From the NCBI RefSeq assembly GCF_005281835.1, contig NZ_RZIS01000004.1, forward strand, positions 124,001 through 188,000: a stretch of 64,000 nucleotides of DNA, given 5' to 3'. This document shows positions 59,975 through 64,000 of this stretch, in pieces. The translations under genes were made by a program, and so were the position numbers. Below the pieces are notes generated by a model. The model did not search any database. It was not told where the DNA came from and saw nothing but the letters and a program-made list of their open reading frames with translations. The stretch comes from Vibrio profundi. Lineage in GTDB: Bacteria; Pseudomonadota; Gammaproteobacteria; Enterobacterales; Vibrionaceae. The stretch's first letter is position 1. Each line of letters begins with the position of its first letter.

Positions 59975-61198
59975 TTACGCAGTGCAAACTAGAACGGCTA
60001 GTGCTTCATGGTCTGCGACTGTCGAACCAAAATACATATCTTGGTAAAATCCAACCGTGTCAGGGATAGTTACCTGATCAGTAACAAAGTGAGATCCGTT
60101 ACCTGTAGTTAGAAGTTCATAACCTGCTTTAAAGTCACCAAAGATAATAGGGGCGTTACCTGCACCAATATCATCAATCGTTTCGTTCAGGATAATGTTT
60201 GCACCAAACAGATTAATGCGACGAACCCACACACCTTTTTCTTGAAGCAATTCCATTTGGATAAGTGAACGCCCTTGCGTGTCCTTTAAAGTCTGCATCA
60301 AGTAAGACAATGTATTTTGGTTCATCGCGAACATAGACGTTGCTTGGCTGCGTTCTGGAACGGTTAGCATTAGTGTGTAAAGGAATGCTTCTAGTTCTGA
60401 TGAAGAAGTACCAATGTCTGCTGCATTTGCTTTAACTGCTGCGAACGTTTCACGATCACGTGTTGCGGCTGGCTTTAGTGCTTCAACGTATGCGTTTGCA
60501 CGGTCAATTGCTGCGTTAGTAATACCTTTCAGGTGTTGGTTTTGATCAACGTCTCTTAGCCCGTCACCGTGTAGGATTTGTTCCTGCATTGTGATGCTGA
60601 ATTGTTCAGATAACAGTTTTAAAAGGTTTCCTTCTACGTCTACATCACCTTGTTTCATTACTTCGTTTGTTAGGCGTGGAAATGCGAAAGCCTTTGTGTA
60701 AAGACCTGCAATACTTGCGTAATCTGCTGCGGTTGTTTCTGAAACTGCCGAAAATGTAATATTTTCTTTTGTAAGTTGTACTTCTGGGCGTTGTGTTAAA
60801 ACCGTTCTGCGGTAATCAAGATTTTCGGTTGAACGTCGTCCAATAGCGTCAAGAATTGCATTGTTTACGATTGATTGCTCTAAAACCAGTATATTAAGGT
60901 CTGCTTCGTAAAGTGCTTCGTTACCATTTAGCGAAAGACCTTTTGTAAATGTTGAATAATCTTTTACACCGCTATCAACCCATTCTTTAATTTTAAAAGT
61001 CTTATTTTGTTTTTGTTGTTTACCATTAGTTAGGTTGATCGGTGAATTAGTATTATGACCTTTACGATGCATTTTAAATTCGACATCTGAAATATGATTT
61101 TTTAAATCATCGATCTGTTCTTCTAACTTATTAATTGATTTGGCGTTGTTATCAATGAAGTCTTTTTGTGCTTCTGCGATTTGGTTTAATTTATCCAT
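59975..61198 (-). CDS. HK97-family major capsid protein with delta domain
   Basis: A 407-residue phage capsid protein. Residues 1-45 are a charged coiled coil, the delta scaffold normally removed by the protease. Capsid signatures follow: FSAVSETTAADYASI, QEQILHGDGLRD and FGANIILNETIDDIGAGNAPIIFGDF, then a typical end. The start at 61198 is chosen because AAGGATG lies upstream and the delta domain begins there; an earlier in-frame start at 61255 lacks a ribosome-binding site. It is followed closely by the second capsid-like gene. Confidence 0.9.
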   Translation of the reverse strand: MDKLNQIAEAQKDFIDNNAKSINKLEEQIDDLKNHISDVEFKMHRKGHNTNSPINLTNGKQQKQNKTFKIKEWVDSGVKDYSTFTKGLSLNGNEALYEADLNILVLEQSIVNNAILDAIGRRSTENLDYRRTVLTQRPEVQLTKENITFSAVSETTAADYASIAGLYTKAFAFPRLTNEVMKQGDVDVEGNLLKLLSEQFSITMQEQILHGDGLRDVDQNQHLKGITNAAIDRANAYVEALKPAATRDRETFAAVKANAADIGTSSSELEAFLYTLMLTVPERSQATSMFAMNQNTLSYLMQTLKDTQGRSLIQMELLQEKGVWVRRINLFGANIILNETIDDIGAGNAPIIFGDFKAGYELLTTGNGSHFVTDQVTIPDTVGFYQDMYFGSTVADHEALAVLVCTA

Positions 61199-61374
61199 TT
61201 TTAAACATCCTTGTTTGAATACATTTGTTTTTGTTTTGGTTGTATTCATTAACAAAGGTGTTTACGGAAACCGCTTAACAATCACCATCGGGATAATGTA
61301 GAAACTACTTTTACATCCAACAATGAATACTTTGTATTTATCAAATTCAAAGTTGGTGTTTTTATGGTTTCTAA

Positions 61375-61629
61375 TTAAATCCCTGTTATAAGTTTTCTTG
61401 ATTTACTAAGTAGGTAATTACATCTGTTTTCTTTAACTATTTGTTGGGCTGGTGATAGTTCATCATTGTTTAGTTCGTCTATGATTATGTTTGATTTATT
61501 CTGTAGGCGTTTTATCTCACGGTGTGTAAGTTCTATTTCTGTCTCAATACATATTGATTCATGAAATGATTTTGATTTTTCCAATTGACTTATTAGTAAT
61601 GGTAACGGTCTATATATATTCATTTTCAT
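61375..61629 (-). CDS. Hypothetical protein of the head operon
   Basis: An 84-residue basic, helical protein (IYRPLPLLISQLEKSKSFH..., then IKRLQNKSNIIIDELNNDEL). Its ATG overlaps the stop of the upstream gene as ATGA (61626-61629), which indicates translational coupling. A second ATG two codons later has AAAGG before it. No family was recognised. Its place between the terminase-like and capsid genes suggests a packaging or head-assembly role. Confidence 0.65.
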   Translation of the reverse strand: MKMNIYRPLPLLISQLEKSKSFHESICIETEIELTHREIKRLQNKSNIIIDELNNDELSPAQQIVKENRCNYLLSKSRKLITGI

Positions 61630-61952
61630 CCTTTTTTTAGAAATACGTAAAGGTCGTTTTCTTCTTCATTGTTTTCTGCTTCAATCTTCAATGTTCTAGC
61701 AATAACGTTCAGTTGCTTTATCGATTTGTCACGTGTATTAACGGCTGGATTTTCTTTAGTAATAGTTTGCTTACGTGATCCTGTTTCAACCAATAACACA
61801 CCATTTTCATTGATGTGTTTATTGCAGTCTTCAATAGTGGTGATAAGTGTCGCCATACTTGAAGCAAGTGCATCATTTACTGTGTTAGTGTCGTTCAATT
61901 CGTCTTTGATTTTATTGGCAATAGAACGTTGCCTTTGTGATAGGTTTTTCAT
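61626..61952 (-). CDS. Terminase small-subunit-like protein (P27 type, tentative)
   Basis: A 108-residue protein whose layout resembles P27-family small terminases: N-terminal helical part, IEDCNKHINENGVLLVE then TITKENPAVNTRDKS, and a helix KQLNVIARTLKI, i.e. the NPA...R...L arrangement of that family. Small terminases bind pac or cos DNA and hand it to the large subunit. AAGGAAG precedes the start. It is the first gene of the head operon, where a small terminase is expected. No large terminase follows. Confidence 0.5.
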   Translation of the reverse strand: MKNLSQRQRSIANKIKDELNDTNTVNDALASSMATLITTIEDCNKHINENGVLLVETGSRKQTITKENPAVNTRDKSIKQLNVIARTLKIEAENNEEENDLYVFLKKG

Positions 61953-62031
61953 GGTACTTCCTTGTTTTTCTTGTATTTACCACCTTGTAAAATAGTGCTG
62001 AAAGTTTTCTAAAAACGTGCAAACAGCCAAG

Positions 62032-62077
62032 CGTTGCAGTCTATGGCGATCGGACTTATCCTCCGGCCACATCCCCC
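62032..62077 (+). repeat. Direct repeat copy 1
   Basis: CGTTGCAGTCTAT at 62032, then CCGGCCACATCCCCC starting 31 bases later (62063). The second copy is at 62301. The middle is diverged. Confidence 0.7.
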
Positions 62078-62300
62078 CTTGGATCTTGTTTATGATTTTA
62101 TTGTTGCTTCATTGCTTCTGTAGCAGCCTGTATTGGTTGGTAATTAATAATATTTAACTTTGTGCTGTATACAGGTAGGGGCGCACACTGGCTTATACAG
62201 TGGGCTTTAATGGGGTTTATACTTTGTGCATGTTGGGTAATGGGGTTGGTATCTCATATAGGGCAAAAAGTAAAAACCAAATTAGTTGTAAAAGACTAAT

Positions 62301-62343
62301 CGTTGCAGTCTATATGGGCTATACAGTTGTCCGGCACAGCCCC
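62301..62343 (+). repeat. Direct repeat copy 2
   Basis: CGTTGCAGTCTAT at 62301, then CCGGCACAGCCCC starting 30 bases later (62331). It matches copy 1 at both ends. Confidence 0.7.
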
Positions 62344-62382
62344 AGTTAGGCATACATAACGTATTATTCACTAACTAATGAT

Positions 62383-62515
62383 TTACATCGTATGTGGTGG
62401 TTAGGTTATGATATACATCGTATATCATGCTGTTATTAGTGGCGCACTCTGTATATGGATGAGGTGGCTCTAACATACAGTGTATGTTTTTAACGAGGGT
62501 TAGATTACGTTGTAT
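62383..62515. repeat. Four phased ATAC-N3-GTAT dyads
   Basis: Sites TTAC-ATC-GTAT (centre 62388), ATAC-ATC-GTAT (62418, extended to a perfect 9-3-9 palindrome), ATAC-AGT-GTAT (62480, perfect 7-3-7) and TTAC-GTT-GTAT (62510). Centre spacings are 30, 62 and 30 bases, close to whole helical turns. They look like binding sites of a dimeric protein. Confidence 0.72.
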
Positions 62516-62521
62516 ACTTTA

Positions 62522-63799
62522 TTAAGTACCAACCTTTATGCTAAGTCCTGTTCTATTATGTATTGCTGTTTCTAAATCTACAGGGTCTATTAATTCTTTG
62601 GTATATATAGCGTCATGTAGCAACAAACAGTTATTTTTGTCCGTTAGAACGTCACGCATTGCAAGCAACGCTTTAACTTCATAATGATTGTATAACCACA
62701 CCATGTACTTACTTTTAAAACCTGCACCTTTTTTACCTTTATGTTGCTCGAAAAACTGAAACTTCAAAGGAAATAGAATATTTGTTTCTGTATGTTCCTT
62801 CTTCATTCCATCGTAATCCGAAACAAAGGACTTGTATAAAGGTGCATTCTTAATATCGTCTAGGCTATTGATACAACGGCCTGCACCAAATTTAGAGTTC
62901 AAAGGTGAACCGAAACTAAGCATCTGAAAGGTTAACTTCACTTCTTTAATTGTACAGTGTGCCTGCTTTGCAACGTTGTCCCTATATGTCTTCGTATCCT
63001 GCGTGTATTGCTGCATGTGGGGATAAAGAGATTGGTTTTTGGTTAGACCTAAAATGATACTGTGTGCGGCCGCATTCATGTCGAACTCGTTGTAGTCCTT
63101 CAATATCGCCTGACGTACTTCTTTCTTAGCGTTCTGTAATCCGTACTGTGTGAAAGTATAAAGTCGGTCTGTTTTATCTGAATCAGACCTATAGTACTGA
63201 GGAACTGAACCGCCTAATTGATTGCTTAGTTCGATAAAGATAAACAACCAGATAGCATGTATAGGCTCCAATATTCCAGATAGAAGTAAATCATTCATCG
63301 CTTGATGATTGGGTTCAATATGCGTGACTTCTACGTATTCCGTAGGTTTAGGCGGTGTAAACTTATACCTTCCTGTAAAGTTATAATCACTAGACAGGCT
63401 TAATGCCTTTTTTAGTTTTCCCTCGAACCAACCGGATAACCTCCAAGCATTTGCAGTACCAGTACTACCTTGATGAACTTGATCGAAGAAATTCAGTCTG
63501 TCATTCCAGAAAGTGAAACCCTTCTTACCTAGTACTTTAGGGATCAATTTATCCAGTTCATCGGTCTTGCCAAGATAGAAGCAACCGTCCATAGATGTAT
63601 GGTTTCGCTGGAAGCAAATACATTCACTGATCAATCGTGCAAAGGTCTGTCTGTGCTTATTGTTGTACTTATTGACAGTCTTAGTGCTTAGTTCTTTGGT
63701 CTTTGATTCATGAAGGTCTGTTAGGTTTAACTTTGTTACTACTTCATCAAGTAAGTAGTTGGTCATAAGGTTAGTCATTGAAAGGTCAAGGCTATTCAT
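62522..63799 (-). CDS. Compact family A-like polymerase (putative replication protein)
   Basis: A 425-residue protein, starting at the ATG 63799 behind a strong GGAGG. Three polymerase motifs can be read in order. Motif A: D240 in NEFDMNAAAHSII. Motif B: K288, F296, G297 in KLTFQMLSFGS, with the K-x7-[YF]-G spacing of DNA polymerase I and T7 RNA polymerase. Motif C: H395-D396 in CLLLHDAIY. A-to-B (48) and B-to-C (108) distances are closer to DNA polymerase I than to T7 RNA polymerase. The N-terminal 200 residues have no recognised domain and no exonuclease motifs. Template and product type are unknown. Confidence 0.65.
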   Translation of the reverse strand: MNSLDLSMTNLMTNYLLDEVVTKLNLTDLHESKTKELSTKTVNKYNNKHRQTFARLISECICFQRNHTSMDGCFYLGKTDELDKLIPKVLGKKGFTFWNDRLNFFDQVHQGSTGTANAWRLSGWFEGKLKKALSLSSDYNFTGRYKFTPPKPTEYVEVTHIEPNHQAMNDLLLSGILEPIHAIWLFIFIELSNQLGGSVPQYYRSDSDKTDRLYTFTQYGLQNAKKEVRQAILKDYNEFDMNAAAHSIILGLTKNQSLYPHMQQYTQDTKTYRDNVAKQAHCTIKEVKLTFQMLSFGSPLNSKFGAGRCINSLDDIKNAPLYKSFVSDYDGMKKEHTETNILFPLKFQFFEQHKGKKGAGFKSKYMVWLYNHYEVKALLAMRDVLTDKNNCLLLHDAIYTKELIDPVDLETAIHNRTGLSIKVGT

Positions 63800-64000
63800 T
63801 AAATGTACCTCCAAGCAGTCAGCGCACGCCAAAGGCTTGGCTTCCCTGCGTGTAAGCCATGGTAAGCACTGGTTGCTACGGGGAACACCCGTCCGCTTCG
63901 CTGTCGCAACAATAGTAAAGAACTATCTACCATATAGAAGGGTAAAAAGTCCTGTAGCCCTTGTCCTGTATGGGATTTAAGATTTTTTGTTTTTAGGTTT
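63800..64000 (-). promoter_or_regulatory. Structured leader upstream of the polymerase-like gene
   Basis: No gene was seen to the right edge. A nested hairpin (outer GTTGC 63872-63876 with GCAAC 63906-63910, inner ACGGG with CCCGT 63878-63892) and a second TGGCTT/AAGCCA hairpin lie within about 110 bases of the start codon, so the mRNA leader is likely folded. The promoter was not identified. Confidence 0.4.

Larger units (their letters stand above)
61953..62521. other. Repeat-rich non-coding region between polymerase-like gene and head operon
   Basis: About 570 bases without a convincing gene. It contains a diverged direct repeat of about 45 bp (62032-62077 and 62301-62343), TAATGGGGTT twice at 30-bp distance (62208, 62238), and four ATAC/TTAC-N3-GTAT dyads (62383-62515). 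The head operon promoter must lie near its left edge. It is a candidate origin, operator or packaging site. Confidence 0.7.
55157..64000. mobile_element. Left part of an integrated phage-like element (satellite or reduced prophage)
   Basis: Right after ydjA the sequence becomes more AT-rich and the conserved gene order ends. The segment carries phage head genes (HK97 capsid, prohead protease, terminase small-subunit-like), a KAP NTPase, a winged-helix protein, a polymerase-like protein and several repeat-rich non-coding stretches. It has no portal, large terminase, tail or integrase gene inside the window. The right end lies beyond base 64000 and no attachment-site repeat can be defined. The left boundary is given as the ydjA stop and may be off by some tens of bases. 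Confidence 0.85.

Noticed and set aside
61669..61995. 108-codon open frame opposite to the terminase-like gene
   Set aside because: It mirrors the coding gene, lacks a ribosome-binding site and reads as hydrophobic shadow sequence.

Overview
The window is a piece of a Vibrio chromosome (Gammaproteobacteria, Vibrionaceae), followed by the left part of an integrated phage-like element. The host call rests on a HubP/FimV polar landmark protein with about ten acidic 73-residue repeats, on protein sequences that read as Vibrio versions of PrmB, MnmC, SmrB and RssB, and on a gene order that matches the enterobacterial fadJ-sixA-smrB-prmB-aroC, epmC-yfcL-mnmC-fabB, pdxB-asd-truA-accD-folC-dedD-cvpA-purF, apt-dnaX-ybaB-recR, yeaD-gapA-msrB-yeaC-ansA and sppA-ydjA clusters. 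The species cannot be fixed from this window. No rRNA or tRNA gene was seen.

Layout. 1-9.1 kb: the end of fadJ, an M16 metalloprotease, sixA, smrB, prmB, aroC and a divergent LysR/short-chain dehydrogenase pair. 9.1-17.4 kb: a TRIC-type membrane protein, epmC, yfcL, an FMN reductase, mnmC, fabB (whose 3' UTR probably carries the small RNA FarS), pdxB and asd. 17.5-29.8 kb: the 2061-residue hubP, then truA, accD, folC, dedD, cvpA and purF with a PurR operator. 29.8-36.6 kb: a LysR regulator, rssB, two small membrane proteins, apt, dnaX (with a canonical programmed frameshift site), ybaB and recR. 36.6-49.6 kb: two cysteine-cluster proteins, a BCCT transporter, chaN, rlmA, a chemoreceptor, yeaD, gapA, msrB, a DUF2989 lipoprotein, yeaC and ansA. 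49.6-55.2 kb: an unexplained non-coding stretch, sppA, fadH behind a perfect FadR palindrome, and ydjA.

From about 55.2 kb to the right edge the character changes: sequence richer in A and T, few recognisable genes and long structured non-coding stretches. This element encodes a winged-helix protein, a KAP-family P-loop NTPase, a short HK97-type head module (terminase small-subunit-like protein, two different HK97-fold capsid-like proteins, prohead protease), and a compact protein in which I can read motifs A, B and C of the family A DNA polymerase / T7-like RNA polymerase superfamily. No portal, large terminase, tail or integrase gene is present before the window ends. The set resembles a phage satellite or a reduced prophage more than a complete phage. 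Its non-coding DNA holds an 11-bp iteron array, a set of ATAC-N3-GTAT dyads at 30-bp spacing, and a long direct repeat next to the terminase-like gene. These are candidates for a replication origin, operators or a packaging site.

Functional links: fadJ and fadH (beta-oxidation), fabB (unsaturated fatty acid synthesis) and accD (malonyl-CoA) form a fatty-acid theme, with FadR and FarS as probable regulators. SmrB, PrmB, EpmC, MnmC, TruA and RlmA are ribosome and tRNA quality or modification factors.
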